Positions 22,792-35,463 of a stretch of 64,000 nt of DNA are shown in pieces. The DNA is from Halichoerus grypus. Lineage: Eukaryota > Chordata > Mammalia > Carnivora > Phocidae. The stretch is taken from assembly GCF_964656455.1 (NCBI RefSeq), contig NC_135725.1:53637688-53701687 (forward strand), in the 5' to 3' direction. A program made the translations under genes and the position numbers. Under the pieces are notes generated by a model, which was given only the letters and a program-made list of their open reading frames with translations, was not told the DNA's origin and did no database searches. Position 1 is the stretch's first letter. Each line of letters opens with the position of its first letter.

Positions 22792-23010
22792 TTTTTTTTT
22801 TTTTTTTAAGATTTATTTATCTATTTGATATAGAAAGAGAGGGAGTGGGGCTAGTAGGGGCAGAGGGAGAGGGAGAGGGAAAGACTCTCTAGCAGACTCC
22901 CTGCTGAGCAGGGGCCCTGCCTTGGGGCTCCATCCCATGACCCTGAGATCATGACCTGAGCCAAAATCAAGAGTTGGATGCTTAACTGACTTCGGGCCAC
23001 CCAGGTGCCC
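22792..23010 (-). mobile_element. Can-SINE, antisense, older
   Basis: Poly-T, purine-rich zone with gagggagaggg, 'gaccctgagatcatgacctg', 'aaaatcaagagttgg', 'ggccacccaggtgccc'. No clear TSD; the bordering T-rich sequence hides it. Confidence 0.9.
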
Positions 23011-24302
23011 TTCTTTTACCCTTTTTTTTCTTTAAATACATGATGGTTAAAAAAAAAAAATGACTACTAAAAACAGTTTGGTGTTACCACCTTGAATTGT
23101 GTTCAAATTCCAACAATTTTACCTACCATTGCCTTTGTACCACCAGTGCAATTGTCAATACAGTAAAAAAGTAAATAATATCTTGGTTTTCTTTTTTAAA
23201 TAGTTTTCACTCAGCAGACCCTCTAAAAAGTATCTTGGGAAGTCCAGAGTCCAAGGACCAAAATTTTGAGAAATCACTTATCAAACAGTGAGGTAGAAAT
23301 AGTAACTGAAGTGTTAGAGTACTTCTAAGAATTCAAGTATAGAAGCCGTCTTTTAGGCCAGGGTGGACACACCCTTCATCACTCTGTGACACCACTATAG
23401 TGAGTTATCATGGGTTTTACCTAAAACAACTGGATTAAAACAACTGATCTGCGACAAAGAAAATGGTCTTGCCCCAATATGGAATCCCGATGATGACTGC
23501 TTGTTAGCATTAATTGCTTGCCCATAGCTGGGACTCTGATGAGTCCTGCCCAACCAATGTCAGGAATTCTAGGTTAGCTGAGAGAAGAGGAAGAGAGAAA
23601 AAGAGACTGAGAAAAAGAAGACACAGAGACTGACAGAGGACAAGAAACAGAGATAAGGAGATAGACAAATATTCTAAAGGAAGGAGGGAGGTAGGGAGAC
23701 ATAAACATAGAGAAACAGAGTCAGAGAGGTACAATGACAGAGAACAGGAGGGATGGAGGGAAAGAGAGGCAAAGAGACAGAGTCAAAGAACAAATAAGAG
23801 AATGAGAATATAATATTGCATTAGGGTGCCAGAAAGGAAAGAGAATTATCTTTGCTTTGACATAGTTTTCAAATAGTCACAGTTACCAAGAAGATTTGTT
23901 TTTCCTCTCATGAGAGGTTGGTTTAACATGGATGTATGTGGGTGTGTGCTTGTGTGTGTACTGTGAAGGGTTTCACCCTCCTCCCCTTCTACTATGATCT
24001 GCCATGACTGACTTTCAGTGGAAGCTGTGAGGGGTGCCCTGCATTGGAAGAAGACAGACCCTTGCATCCGCAGTATGGAGGAGAGGGTCCTGGTGCCTGA
24101 GATATATTGTCAATGCTTTAACTTTGTCATTTGTACTCTCAAGTCCATCAGGCCTGGAGGAACTCAGCTTATATAAACAGAAAGAGACTTTAACACATAC
24201 TTTTCCCTCTAACCATAATAGTGCATGACTTCTTGTATTTGAGATAAAGAAAGCATTAACTCTTCTTAATCTGAACTGTCACTGGTCCTTGACCACACAG
24301 TA
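23011..24302. other. Unique DNA with purine-rich tract
   Basis: No gene. 23575-23800 is a degenerate (GAGA)n-rich purine tract (aagagaaaaagagactgag ...) of simple-sequence origin; the minus-strand frame over it (23510-23734) is Leu/Ser-rich for that reason. The remainder is unrecognised. Confidence 0.45.
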
Positions 24303-24319
24303 TGCATGTCCAGATTCTT

Positions 24320-24515
24320 TTTCTTTTAAGATTTTATTTTATTTATTTGATGGAGAGAGAGAACGCGAGAGAGGGAACACAAGCAGGGGGAGTGAGAGAG
24401 GGAGAAGCAGGCTTCCCGCGGAGCAGGGAGCCCGATGCGGGGCTCGATCCCAGGACCCTGGGATCATGACCTGAGCCGAAAGCAGACGCTGAATGACTGA
24501 GCCACCCAGGCGCCC
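24320..24515 (-). mobile_element. Young Can-SINE, antisense, 17-bp TSD
   Basis: Near-consensus copy (gatgcggggctcgatccc, gaccctgggatcatgacctg, gagccacccaggcgcc). Perfect TSD tgcatgtccagattctt at 24303-24319 and 24516-24532. Confidence 0.97.
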
Positions 24516-24532
24516 TGCATGTCCAGATTCTT

Positions 24533-26344
24533 AAACACACAGTAAAGATCCACTTTGCATTTAAATACAAAATTAAAAAAAAAAACAACTAATTTCTAAA
24601 TCTTAATACTGCTGTTGCAAAATACAAGGAAAGGCACAATGCTATATTCACTGTAAGTGAAAATTAAAGCAATAGGTCTAAAAAATGAAATGACCCTCTG
24701 TCACCATCAGTGTGTCACTATTAGTGTTCACGTCGAATAAGATGAGCAAGTGGATAGTGGTGAATATGATCAGGTTTCAGATCAGTCAACTACGAGACAA
24801 TGGGAGCTCTGGGTTGCTCTTCTCCACTTTGGAAACAAAAGGGGTTTTGGCATCAGGTACCCACCGAGGCAGCGCAAGCTGTGTGGGGCTGTATGTAACA
24901 TTGGGTGGAGAGGGTGAAAATGTACTGGGAGCCAGAAAGGGCTGCCAGTACCAGCTGTTAGGATACCAAACAGGAAGACGAGCTGTCCATGCATTCCTGC
25001 CAACTCTGGTGAGTTCTTAATACTGTCAGACTGGACTCTGACTTTTATTCAAGTAAAATGAGAGGCTTTTGAATTGACAGTGGCACTGGTTCTTTATCTG
25101 TAAAATGAAGTGGTGAAATCACAATGGTATTTCCCAGACTAATCAGCATGACGACTGTGCACCAGAGGATACTAAAGCAAGTCAGGTAGTGAAATTTGGG
25201 CAATGCTACACATTTCGTGGCTTTTTTTTTTTGAGATTCATAGTCTCCTTAACATAGTAACGGTTACGGGGATCCAACTATAATTTTTTTTTAATGTTTG
25301 AATAAATTATTTGGCCACAGAATCCCCTCCATTTTTTTTTTTTTTTCCTCACATTGCTGTCTCCTGGGATAATAGCATTACCTTGGAACACAATTTAGGA
25401 AATGCTAAACTTGGTGCTCTCTAAAACCCCTTATGACTCCAAGATTCTGTAATTCCAAGTAGAAGAGCTGTTTAATATAATAAGACCAAGTGGCAGCATG
25501 GGGAATTGTCCCCTGAAATAGCCCTAGCTGCCTCTGTTTCCCAGGTGTTTGGGGTAAGCATATTCAGGAGCATGATGGTTGAGAGCCATGGAGAATGGCC
25601 TGTGACTCAGATTCGGGATGTAGTAAGCATCCCATTAAAATACAGCATGTATGTGTGAAGCATTCCCTAAGAGGTACTATTTACTTACCAGCACTTCATT
25701 TTTAGGTCAATGAGCACAAGGGGAAATTTTCTTTTGGAAAGATTAGGAAAGTAAAGGAAGATCATAAGAATTAGCTATCCCCTGCCCCGCCCACATGAAA
25801 TGCAATGCCAAACTGCAACATACAAACTTATGTAAGTGAAATTTGGCAGAATTAGGGAGCTTTACCTTGGAGGAGAACCAGAATGAAAACGCTGTGCCTG
25901 AAGTAAACATTAATGTTTTATTTTATGGATATGTTCCTCCTTTTAGCACAGCATTCCCTAGATTCTCCTAAACTTTATGACTCTTGACTATCATCTGTCT
26001 TTTACAGGTGACGCTTCACAATTCCAGGTGGTAGTAATAAAGCCCATACTTGTACATCTCCCAATATCCCCAATCTGTACAATATAAAATCTGAATTTAT
26101 ACAAGTATGGTGGCTTCCATTTTCAGGATGTGAAACATTTCTTCATGTTTTTGGTGTTTTGATTGTTTATATCACTTTATATGGAAAAAAAACTCAGAAC
26201 CATCATAAAAGAGGTGGTTCTGGGGAAATAAAATTCACCTAGATTTTAACATTTACTGGAAAATGTATTCATAGATTACTCTGCCCTAGAATTTCCACTT
26301 ACTGCTACAAACCCAATTTCACCAATTTCAATAGACATAAAGAT
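24533..26344. other. Unique DNA with one 102-codon frame
   Basis: The frame at 24712-25020 covers a relatively GC-rich block (24790-25010) that ends near a splice-donor-like string (aactctg|gtgagt at about 25009). The translated sequence resembles no family I know, and a 73-codon frame runs on the opposite strand. The rest is AT-rich unique DNA with T-runs at 25222-25231 and 25332-25347. Confidence 0.3.
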
Positions 26345-26580
26345 GATAATGATAATTTATTAGCACTTTTTATGTTCTAGGCAATGCACTAAGTTCTTTG
26401 CTTATAGCACCTTAATGCCCATAATAAGCCTATGAGGTTGGTACTGTTATCATGTGCATTTTATCAATGGAAAAAGTAAAATTCAGAGTAGTTACATAAA
26501 TTTTCTCAGAGTCACACTGCTTTTCAGTGGCGGATCTTGTCATCCAACCTAGGTTTGTCTGATTCCAAAGTTTAAATTCT
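26345..26580 (-). mobile_element. MIR, antisense
   Basis: 'attagcactttttatgttctaggcaatgcacta', 'gcccataataagcctatgaggttggtactgttatc', 'aattcagagtagttacataa' and 'gagtcacactgc' give a nearly full reverse MIR. Confidence 0.75.
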
Positions 26581-26589
26581 TAGTGATGT

Positions 26590-27780
26590 TCCTCCATTGC
26601 TAACTAATTTTGAGGCAATAGCTCAAAAAAAAAAAAAAAATGACCATACACTAAAGACCATGTCATTGGAACCTACGTGAACTCTCTGCATTTAATTTGG
26701 GTTGGGTTCTGGGAACCACAGCTGTTCCTAAGCATTATCATGGGATCAACCTCAGGGAGTAGAATGCAGAGCTAAGGAAAATCTAAAGATACTGTTTAAT
26801 GGTGACCCTACAATAAAGAACCAAGCTGTAATTAGGAACAAAAGAATCTATCCAGAAGATCCAGGCAAGAAGACAAGAAATTAGTTCAGACAATGGGAGT
26901 AAAGGAGATACAGTGATAGCAAAGTAGGTCTGAAATGGCAGCAGGGATAGCCTAGAAAGATCCTGGGTACTGAGAAAATAAGTGCAGGCATTTTTTTTTT
27001 TTTTTTAATAGAATGCCTACGGCTTCTCCTGTGTGAGGAGAATGTTTTTAAAAATACCAGGTTGGATTTGACAAGACACACAGCCCTCTAGGAATTGGCA
27101 TCTCCCCTACTATGCAGTACAGTGAAGCTCCCTTATTATATTGCCTATTTTTTAATCTTCAGGGAGTTTGAACTGCTGGGAGATGTATTGCAAAAGATGA
27201 GAGAGGGTGAGAGAAGAGGGGAAAGTGGAGGGTAGGGGAAGGGAGAGGAGACGAAGAGAGAGGAGAGAGGTTGGCTACAGCAACTACATCCAAGTGAGGG
27301 AAAACTCAACCAATGAGGATGTCAAGACCCAGAGATAATGGGAGGATGAGATCAGAATGAGCAACAAGCAAAGGGAAAGAGCAGGGACTCATATATGGGA
27401 CAAGGTTCAGTGGAATCATTTGGAGAATCTTGTAGTGGAGCCTGATGGTTTTTACCACCTAAGTCCCATTACTTTTGTAGTTGCCCATTGCCCTACTTGC
27501 ATGCTCTTGTTCATCAGCCCCTTGTGGAGTCTCCAGTCATCAAGGTTTGCTGAGTCAGTTTGTTGCACAGGTTTGGGGAATCACTGGAAAGGAAATGAGA
27601 CACAAACCCATAAGACTGGGAGGTAGAGAAGGTACGAAAGAGAAAAACAGAGAAGCAGTCCCAACATTAGAAGGTAGGAAGAAGAAAAAAAGAAAAGCTC
27701 CTTCTGGCAAATTATCACATTTTACTGTCACCTGAGGCCACTAAGGTGGATGAAAGCACTGGAAAAGAAATGGTCTGAGG
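26590..27780. other. Unique DNA with poly-A and GA-rich patches
   Basis: A-run at 26625-26640, T-run at 26992-27007, and a (GAGA)-rich tract at 27195-27275. Frames at 27357-27735 are not recognisable as protein families. Confidence 0.4.
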
Positions 27781-27853
27781 TAAAACAAAAAAAAACAAAC
27801 AAAAAACAAACAAAAAACAAACAAACAAACAAAAAAACCAAAAAAACAAACCA
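27781..27853. repeat. A-rich (CAAA)n simple repeat
   Basis: Repeated aaac/aaaaac units from 'taaaacaaaaa' to 'aaacaaacc'. Its complement gives the Phe/Cys-rich minus-strand frame 27715-27990. Confidence 0.9.
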
Positions 27854-30324
27854 GAGATCAGAGGTGAGGATGGATACCATAAAAGTAACTCAAGTACAGT
27901 GGGGTAGACAGGAAGAGAGGTATAGGTAAATTTTAAAGAGTGGAAATGAGGAAAAAATAAGGGAAAAAGAGACATGAGTTGTAGAACCAAGGAGGCAAAA
28001 ATGCCTCAAAAGACAAGGAATTAAATCCCCCATCATTCATATTCTCTCATTTTTCCATCTTTCCCTTCTTTTCTGTCTCTTTCATACATACACACACACA
28101 CAAACACACAGAACAATGAATCCCAAGATTCAGCCTATTATATTTATCTCACCATTTTCTATGCATATATATACATACTATATACACATACACCCATACA
28201 CCCACATATATATGGACAATTAGTCTACTAGCCTGCTTCTGTCAAATTTTGAAAAGCAACAGAGTTCCCTGACCATTTATAAATGGCTACTGTTTTATGG
28301 CAATATTCAAAGCCTGGAACACAGTATACATGTCATCTAGATGTAGTGAAGCATAAAAGACATTTTGGATGTTAGAGCTCAGACTTCTGATATGTACCAA
28401 ACCCTAAAAGCTGCAATTATGTGATAGTAATAACCACGCGGGTAAATATGGTGTACATATCAAAGATAATAAAAGAAATGTTCCTCCTAGGATGCTTTAA
28501 ATGCTAAATTTTGAGTTTGTGACAACTGAATTTTAAGTCTTTAATGATGATATTAAGATATTCAGCATAAGTGAATTTGATTTTTTTTAAATACTCAAAA
28601 CACAGAAATATTCTTTTTAGAGCCAAAAAGTACACAGAAATTCTATGCTAGTGAATCTACCCTTGATATGTGCAAAAATCTGACTAAAGTCATATTTACG
28701 TTCAAATACAAAATACATAAAAAAATAGAAACAACCTAAATATTCATCAATAGAGGATTGGTTAAAATGAATCATGGCACACTGACCCCTTAGAAAATTA
28801 TATTATTTAAAGTGTATGTGTGTGTATGTGTGTGTGGTGTATAGAAAAAAGTACAGAAGTATCCCAAATGTTAAATGTGATCATTTGTGAGTATAGGAAA
28901 AATATGTAATTATCATTTAAAAAACATTTTTATTTTTCCCCCCTGGGAACATACATTAGAACTTATAAATAAGTTACAAGAACATAACTTCTAAGTTCAG
29001 TATTCCAAAACATTTTTATGTAAAATAATGATGGCTGAATTACCAAAACAGCCCATTCATTCATTCATTCCTTCATGTAACGCACCTTTATGTAATATTC
29101 ACTACATGTCAGTCACTCACCTCAGGTATATAGAGATGGAGGAAGCAACATATCTGTCTTTAAGGAAAGCCATGTAATCAGAAAACAAGGGAGAAAAATC
29201 ATGCTCATTTAGATCTATTGGCTAGGAAGGATTTCGATGCTGCTAATAGTATAAACCCAACTATATTTATACTGTCAGGTTGGCATAATTGGGGTAGGCA
29301 CAATTCTCTAGAGGGCAATACCACCTAACAACCATACTATCCCCAGCAGGAGTCCAGTCCGTGGCCAGAATGGAACTGAGCACTACACTGCATGTAATCT
29401 TCCCTGTTCTCATTTTCTTATCCTGGAAGATAGGCCCTAGCTTTGTAGCTCCCTGCAGCCAAATCAGGACTCTTGAGGCACACCCCTGCCATGGCATACT
29501 CTGGCGATTTCCATATTAGGGATATATTTGGTTCAGGATTCCATAGCCAGGGAATACCTACAAAGTAATCCATCAAAGATAGCTCAGGATTGTATTCTGC
29601 ATGTTTATTAAAAAGGAGTAAATGAATCAAAGGAATCCTCTATATCTATTCCTTTGGGCTCCAGAAAGGACAGGATATGTACTTCAACCACAATTTATAA
29701 TCTTAGAACCTCCTCCAACGCCGGTGGAGCTATTTATCATCTCAGTGCTAAATGTAGCCCAGAAAGAGAAAATGAGCCTTCTGTAATGAAAAGTCTGAGA
29801 GTTGGGGCTATAAACAACTGCATGGAGAGCTCTATGCTGCATTAACACAGACTCTAGCCATCGTTCAAGGGGAAGAAATCAATGACGGCACAAACATCAG
29901 CACCGAACCTCAGGAGATGTCTTGTTCTCTGTGCTCTGTGTTTCTACATAGTGTCTCATTCCTGATCAAGTTCTCTCCCCAGGGAGTGCTAATGGGCTAA
30001 TGGCCACAGAAGTCTGTTTTGTTCTCTAAATGAGCAGGATCAAAGTGTGCTTGCTCTGTGGAAAACTCAACACCACTTCTGACTTCTCCAAGGGCTGCTA
30101 TCCTTCTAGGGTACCTTTGATGACGCTTCAAAACTTCTTTCCCAAGCTCTTCAAAATACTTAACAGGCTTTAAGGAAAAAATAAAGTTCGTGTCCGAGAA
30201 AAGACGTTCATCTGGTTCCCAGGATTAAAGAGAGCACAACCTACTAACTGAACACAATACTCGGGGTGGAGGGAGAGCTATTTGTATAATAATTATTTTG
30301 TAAAATGTCAGTTTCCTAAAAACA
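27854..30324. other. Mostly unique DNA
   Basis: No gene. 28085-28215 holds CA and TA-rich simple sequence; 28810-28840 is TG-rich. 29055-29200 (cattcattcattcattcc ... gagatggaggaag) resembles the start of the old L1M-like repeat seen at 31570 and 37415. 29240-30100 is complex sequence with frames on both strands (63-76 codons) that I cannot assign. Confidence 0.4.
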
Positions 30325-30530
30325 TTAGCCAATATTCAAAAGGTACTAAGCCCTATCCTATGCATTTTACCTGCATTAAAACAGTCAGTCCTCATGACAC
30401 AGTCAGAGAGTTGGTAGTATTGTTGGTCACAGGTTCCCGAAAAGGAATTTAAAACTAAATAATTTATAAGAAGTCATACAGGTAGCAAATGTCCAAGTCT
30501 CTACTCTCCCTTATTCTGATCAAGGATTTA
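30325..30530 (-). mobile_element. MIR-type fragment, antisense
   Basis: 'ggtactaagccctatcctatgcattttacctgc' and 'cagtcctcatgacacagtcag' followed by 'aagtcatacaggtagcaaatg' keep the reverse MIR order; weak. Confidence 0.45.
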
Positions 30531-31569
30531 TTTTCTAACCAAACTTAGCACTAAAACCATTTTGCCTTTACTTTTTACAATGTGCTGAAATTATAAAAAA
30601 CAAGAAAAATAAACATACCTAACTTTTTTTTTCTCAGCGCAAATACCCATTCAGGTCATTTGCTTCCAGTTTTTCATTCATATATACTTGAGCAGAAACA
30701 GTCATGAACATGTGAATTTTCAAATATTTTACTATGAAGTTTCAAGCATAGAGAAAAGTTAAAGACTTTTACTGTAAGCACAGCACCCATAGAGCAAAAA
30801 GTAGATTTCACCATTAATGTTTTACTATATTTCATTTATCATATCTCTACCAATATATTACATACGATTTTATATCCTTCTCCAATTTTTTTTTGTATTT
30901 CATTATAAACATTTTTGTTGTTGTATCACAACGTTTTAAATGTCTTCCAGGCCTTCTAAACATTCCTTAATGTGGCCCATTCTCCTTATCTTACTTTGTC
31001 TTATCTTACTTGAATCCTAAACCCAACTATTTACTTCCTTAAAGAGATTTACCACCCACTTGTTGCCCTGCTAAGGTCTGTTCCGGGAATTTTACTCACT
31101 TGAAATCCTAGCACTGTTCTAGACAGAGATGACTCACAAATGCCTGTAGATTGATAATGACCTTGGCCGGGATGACCGGATTTCAGTGAGACTATAATAG
31201 ATTATTACTGTTATAGGATGTTAGTATAATCTTTTCAATAATGAGTCAGGATTATACTAAACACTAACCAAGTATCAACAAATCCTGTTTACTATAAATA
31301 TAAGAGGTTTACATTTATTATAAAAATCCCTAAGCACTGTTTCAGGTAATTAAAACTCTGAAGCCTGTAAGGGCAAAGGCCAGTATTCTCACCCCTTACC
31401 TGCTTCTACACTTCCAGTATGGGGAATATCAGGGAATCTGAAATTGGAAAGGAAAGCAGGTACTACTAACCCAATATCCTAATACACACAGAAATCCTTT
31501 CTAGAGCCTATGCATGTAACTGATGATTAAATGTGATCCAAAACACATTTGAAGGATTCCTAGGAACAT
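30531..31569. other. Unique AT-rich DNA with an 11-bp inverted repeat
   Basis: No gene. Perfect inverted arms TTAGTATAATC (31221-31231) and GATTATACTAA (31250-31260) with an 18-nt spacer could form a hairpin. No surrounding TIR-element structure was found. Confidence 0.45.
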
Positions 31570-32570
31570 TAACATTCTTATCTTCATTCAGTCAGCAAAT
31601 TTATTCAGCAGTTATTCTGCACAGATACTCTGCCAGGTGCCAGAGATTCAAAGATAAATTCTTATAAGGAGCTTTCACAGTGAAGGAAAACTAGTGACAT
31701 AAAATCCAGTTCAGAAATCATATGAAAGGGCGCCTGGGTGGCTCAGTTGGTTAAGCATCTGCCTTCAGCTCAGGTCATGATCCCAGGGTCCTGGGATCGA
31801 GTCCCACATCAGGCTCCCGGCTCTGCGGGGAGCGTGCTTCCCCCCTCCTCTGCCTGCCGCTCCCCCTGCGTGTGCTCTCTCTCTCTGTTAAATAAATAAA
31901 ATCTTAAAAAAAAAAAAAATCATATGAAAGTGCACTGTGCTGGTATGGGGGAACAGAAAGGGGCAGTGCATCTGTGAATGGCAGAGAAAATATGCCAAGG
32001 AAAGCTTCCTATAATGTTGTGTGAGCTCGACCTTAAAGTCTAAGGAGGAGCTGACTAAGGAAAAAGGTATGGGGAGACTTTTACAGAGCAGGAGTTTTAG
32101 CAAAAATATTGAGACAAAAAGCATGATATACGTGGAAAACTTTAAGGAATTCTTTTTTTCTATCTAGTCTGAGGTAAGAAAGACGTGAAAGATAAATAGG
32201 CAGGGCAAGATCATTTAGAACCCAGTATGCTCTATCTAGGAGCTTGGACTTTATTCTAGAGGAATAAAAAACCACTTAGGAGTTTTAAGCAATGAGTGAC
32301 ATGGGCAGATTCTCATTTTAAATAGATCATGGTAGAGACAGGGAAACTAAGTTAGGATAATTTTGCAACAGACCATGAGACAGATTTTGGAGGCCTGAAC
32401 CAAAGTAGTACCAAGAGGGATGGATATGAAGAAACAAAGTAGAGAAACAGGTGAGATTTGGTTTTGGTGTGATCTCCAGGTTTAGTAGTTTAGAAAAAAA
32501 AGATAAATTTAGTTTAAGGTAAACAGAGTAGAGATGCTATGAACTACAAACATGGAGTAGTCTGGGGTAG
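31570..32570 (+). mobile_element. Old L1M-like 3' repeat split by SINE
   Basis: 'ttcattcagtcagcaaatttattcagcag', 'aaaagcatgat', 'ggagcttggactttattctag' and 'gcaatgagtgacatgggcagattc' follow the order of an abundant old mammalian repeat that I attribute to an L1M/L1ME 3' end. Related copies lie at 37415-38404 and 62890-64000. Family attribution is from memory. Confidence 0.5.
31729..31916 (+). mobile_element. Can-SINE, sense, 14-bp TSD
   Basis: Near-consensus 'ggcgcctgggtggctcag', 'catgatcccagggtcctggg', long poly-A. TSD aaatcatatgaaag at 31715-31728 and 31917-31930, perfect; inserted into the older repeat. Confidence 0.97.
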
Positions 32571-32625
32571 TGGCAGGAAACAACTGGAAAGAAGAAAATA
32601 TTTCCAATGCAGTTTTGGGACTTTC

Positions 32626-32834
32626 TTTTTTTTTTTTTTTTTTTTAAAGATTTTATTTATTTATTTGAGAGAGAGAGAATGAGAGACAGAGAGCACGAGA
32701 GGGAAGAGGGCAGAGGGAGAAGCAGACTCCCTGCTGAGCAGGGAGCCCGATGTGGGACTCGATCCCGGGACTCCAGGATCATGACCTGAGCCGAAGGCAG
32801 TCGCTTAACCAACTGAGCCACCCAGGCGCCCTCA
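32626..32834 (-). mobile_element. Can-SINE, antisense, 9-bp TSD
   Basis: Poly-T, (GA)n, 'cagggagcccgatgtgggac', 'gagccacccaggcgccc'. TSD gggactttc at 32617-32625 and 32835-32843. The variant 'gactccaggatcatgacc' is shared with the copy at 50524-50735, suggesting one subfamily. Confidence 0.95.
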
Positions 32835-32892
32835 GGGACTTTCATTTCCTACCAACACTGGTATCTCAACTGAGCTCCCTACTTATGATCAA

Positions 32893-33249
32893 TGCCATGG
32901 TCTGGATAAGTGTGTCCCCCCAAATCTCATATGTTGGAATCCTGACCCCAAAGGTGCTGATATCTGGAGGTCCTCCTTTGGGATGTGATAAGCTCATTAG
33001 AATAGAGCCTTCATGAATGGGATTAGCACCCTTTTAAACCCCCCCCCACCCCACCCCCGTTTCTTCCACCATGTGAGGAAGTGAGAAGATACCTATCAGT
33101 GAGGAAGTGGCTCCCCCCAGATACCACATCTGCTGGCACCATGAGCTTGGACTTCCCAGCCTCCAGAACTAGGAGAAATAAATTTCTGCTGTTTATAAGT
33201 CAGCCAGTTTGTGGCATTTTATTATAGCAGCTGAAATGGATTAAGATAA
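32893..33249 (+). mobile_element. MLT1-like MaLR LTR with C-rich tract
   Basis: 'tgccatggtctggataagtg', 'ttgggatgtgataagctcattag', 'catgaatgggattagcaccc', 'ttccaccatgtgagga', 'ttcccagcctccagaact', 'aaataaatttctgctgtttataag' and 'tgaaatggattaagata' give a full-length LTR in order, with polyadenylation signal. At 33039-33058 the expected sequence is replaced or expanded into C9-A-C4-A-C5. Confidence 0.85.
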
Positions 33250-34714
33250 TCAAGAAAACAAAATTTAAAAATGAAGGGTAAGACAGCTAAATCATCTCTC
33301 TTTTGGAGCTAAATTGCCACGTTGTGCATCAAATATGTTAAAGAGTAAAAAGGGCATGAGTTTCAACCTAATCATAAGAAAGTAATTTCAGATTTTATTA
33401 ATTAAATCAATATTACATATAGAAATACAAGAGTTAACAATATGTCTTTGCCTCAGTTAAGTGAAAAGTGATAATAATTTACATAAAAATGTGACCTGAA
33501 TATTTTTATTCAAATCAAAGTGTTCAAATCAGAACATTCAAATCAATTAATGAGAATAGGAATCTCTCTTGACCTCTTCCTTTTCAAGGAAAAACACTAA
33601 TATCAGGATTTTATTTCAAGAAAATATCAAAAAGAAAAAGCAAATTCCATAATATACTCAGACATAAGGTAACATTCATTTCAATCTCCTACATATTTAA
33701 ATTACTGGAAAATGAGGATTAATGTTCAGAATCATAATCCTGTGTCATTGCAAGTTTTGGAATGAGATGATTTAGTTATTACTACTACATTATCCTTCCT
33801 AAGAAAAGTCATAAATGTGCACTACAAAAGGCTTACTCAGTGAGGATCAAAACAATAGGTTTTCCTGCTTAGCCTATAGTTAATTGAACTAATTAATGAG
33901 AACAACCTATAACATTTTGTTTTATCACTTGGGATCCCTTGTTTGATTTATAATACCCTAAAATACCTTTAATCTTTATAAAATGTCTGTACAAAGTAGA
34001 AATAATGATTACCTTCCCCGAATCAAATAAGAACTATGTAAAAGAGAAAAAAACTCTATAAGTAAACATAAATATAAATAAATATATCCATTTGGCAGAG
34101 CAATTATCAGGGCTAAATTGTCTTCATAGGGTTACATGGCAGAAATTTAAGTATGAATTTCTTTAGAGAGAATATTTGTGTGAAGTAAAACTTGAAAGCT
34201 CCCACAGCCAATTGGAATGACTCGAGCTTTATCCCACTTGTGCATCTATTGGAGCTCAAGCCCACAGCCTTATTGATTTAGATAATTTCTGGATGGATGG
34301 AAACTCCCTTTCAGCATCTTCTCCAAAGTCTGGCTGCAAGAAGTTGATTGCTAAAGCCCTATAGGCTTCTTGACATAAAAGTTGAGATTAAAGGTTATTT
34401 CCTCTCAAGCTTCTGCTAAATGTCCTTATGCTGTGAAATCAAGAGGTCAAATAAAATGACTAGAGCATGGAAAACAAGTTTTAGGGAAAAAGTATAAGTA
34501 AGGTTAAGAAGCAGCATAAGAATCAAGGTCCCTTTGCCTTTGAAAGACATAAACAAAATGTTAGAGGATCACATGATGATATTTAGCAGTGCTGTTCTTA
34601 TTCCTTAGATGCAGACTCTTTCCCAAATGCTTCATTGGTCTAATATGATCCACATATCAACCTTGTCAAGAGGGCAGAGATTTTTTTTCCAGTAATACAA
34701 GGTGGGAGTCAAAA
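33250..34714. other. AT-rich unique DNA
   Basis: No gene or clear repeat. A complex, repeat-free patch at about 34190-34330 (agccaattggaatgactcga; CCAAT-like box) could be conserved sequence; this is a guess from texture. Confidence 0.35.
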
Positions 34715-34900
34715 CTAGCATTTAAATGAGTTACCATGTGCTGGTTACATAGTAATTCTCACAATCATTGTGCGAAGTGCATAGTATCACTCCGACTTTA
34801 TAAATAAACTAACGCAAGGAGATACCAAATGACTTGGAAACTAAAATTGCTTAGTATGTAGCAGAGTTAGGATCTAAAAATCTAAGTATCATTACTGGCA
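34715..34900 (-). mobile_element. MIR fragment, antisense
   Basis: 'aattctcacaatcattgtgcgaagtgc ... ttataaataaactaacgcaaggag' and 'gtagcagagttaggatc' match reverse MIR blocks. Confidence 0.6.
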
Positions 34901-34905
34901 GTACT

Positions 34906-34935
34906 GAGAGAGAGAAAAAAAGAGAGAGAGAGAGT
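34906..34935. repeat. (GA)n simple repeat
   Basis: Short GA/AG tract 'gagagagagaaaaaaagagagagagag'-like. Confidence 0.8.
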
Positions 34936-35104
34936 CTTCCAGTATACCACATTGCTTCCCACAAGAGAGTTTAACATATTCTATGAAGGTAATGAGAAAT
35001 CCTTAGGGTGAACTGTTTTCAATGTTAAGAAGAAGGGACACACCTGTAACTATATCCACTTACTGACTCATTATATTGAGTCCTCCCTGGACCATAAGGA
35101 ATAT

Positions 35105-35260
35105 AGGAAATAACATATATTGAAAGTTAAGAATGTGCCAAGTGCATGTTATCAGCATTAGTCTTCAAGATTTTACCCATTTTACAAAAGGAAAAATGAG
35201 GCTCAGATAGTACTTCATCCATGGTCATAGAGCCTGCATTCTGGGAGGGACTGGACTCTG
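35105..35260 (-). mobile_element. MIR fragment, antisense
   Basis: 'aatgtgccaagtgcatgttatcagc', 'ttacccattttacaaaaggaaaaatgaggctcag' and 'atggtcatagagcctgc' reproduce the reverse MIR core. Confidence 0.7.
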
Positions 35261-35463
35261 TCTCCAATGCCAACCACCTTAAGTGAAAGTCTTCTGTTAA
35301 ATGAGCTGCCCGTCCACCCACCCCCCACGCCCTCCAGCCAGGTCTTGTTCCCACTTGCCTTGTATGAACCTGCTTTGAGAATTCACTGCCCTAATTTCAC
35401 ACTCCAAGTTGAGAGCTTAGCCTAGTTCTTACACCTAAGACGGTTCCCAAATAATTAGTTTTT

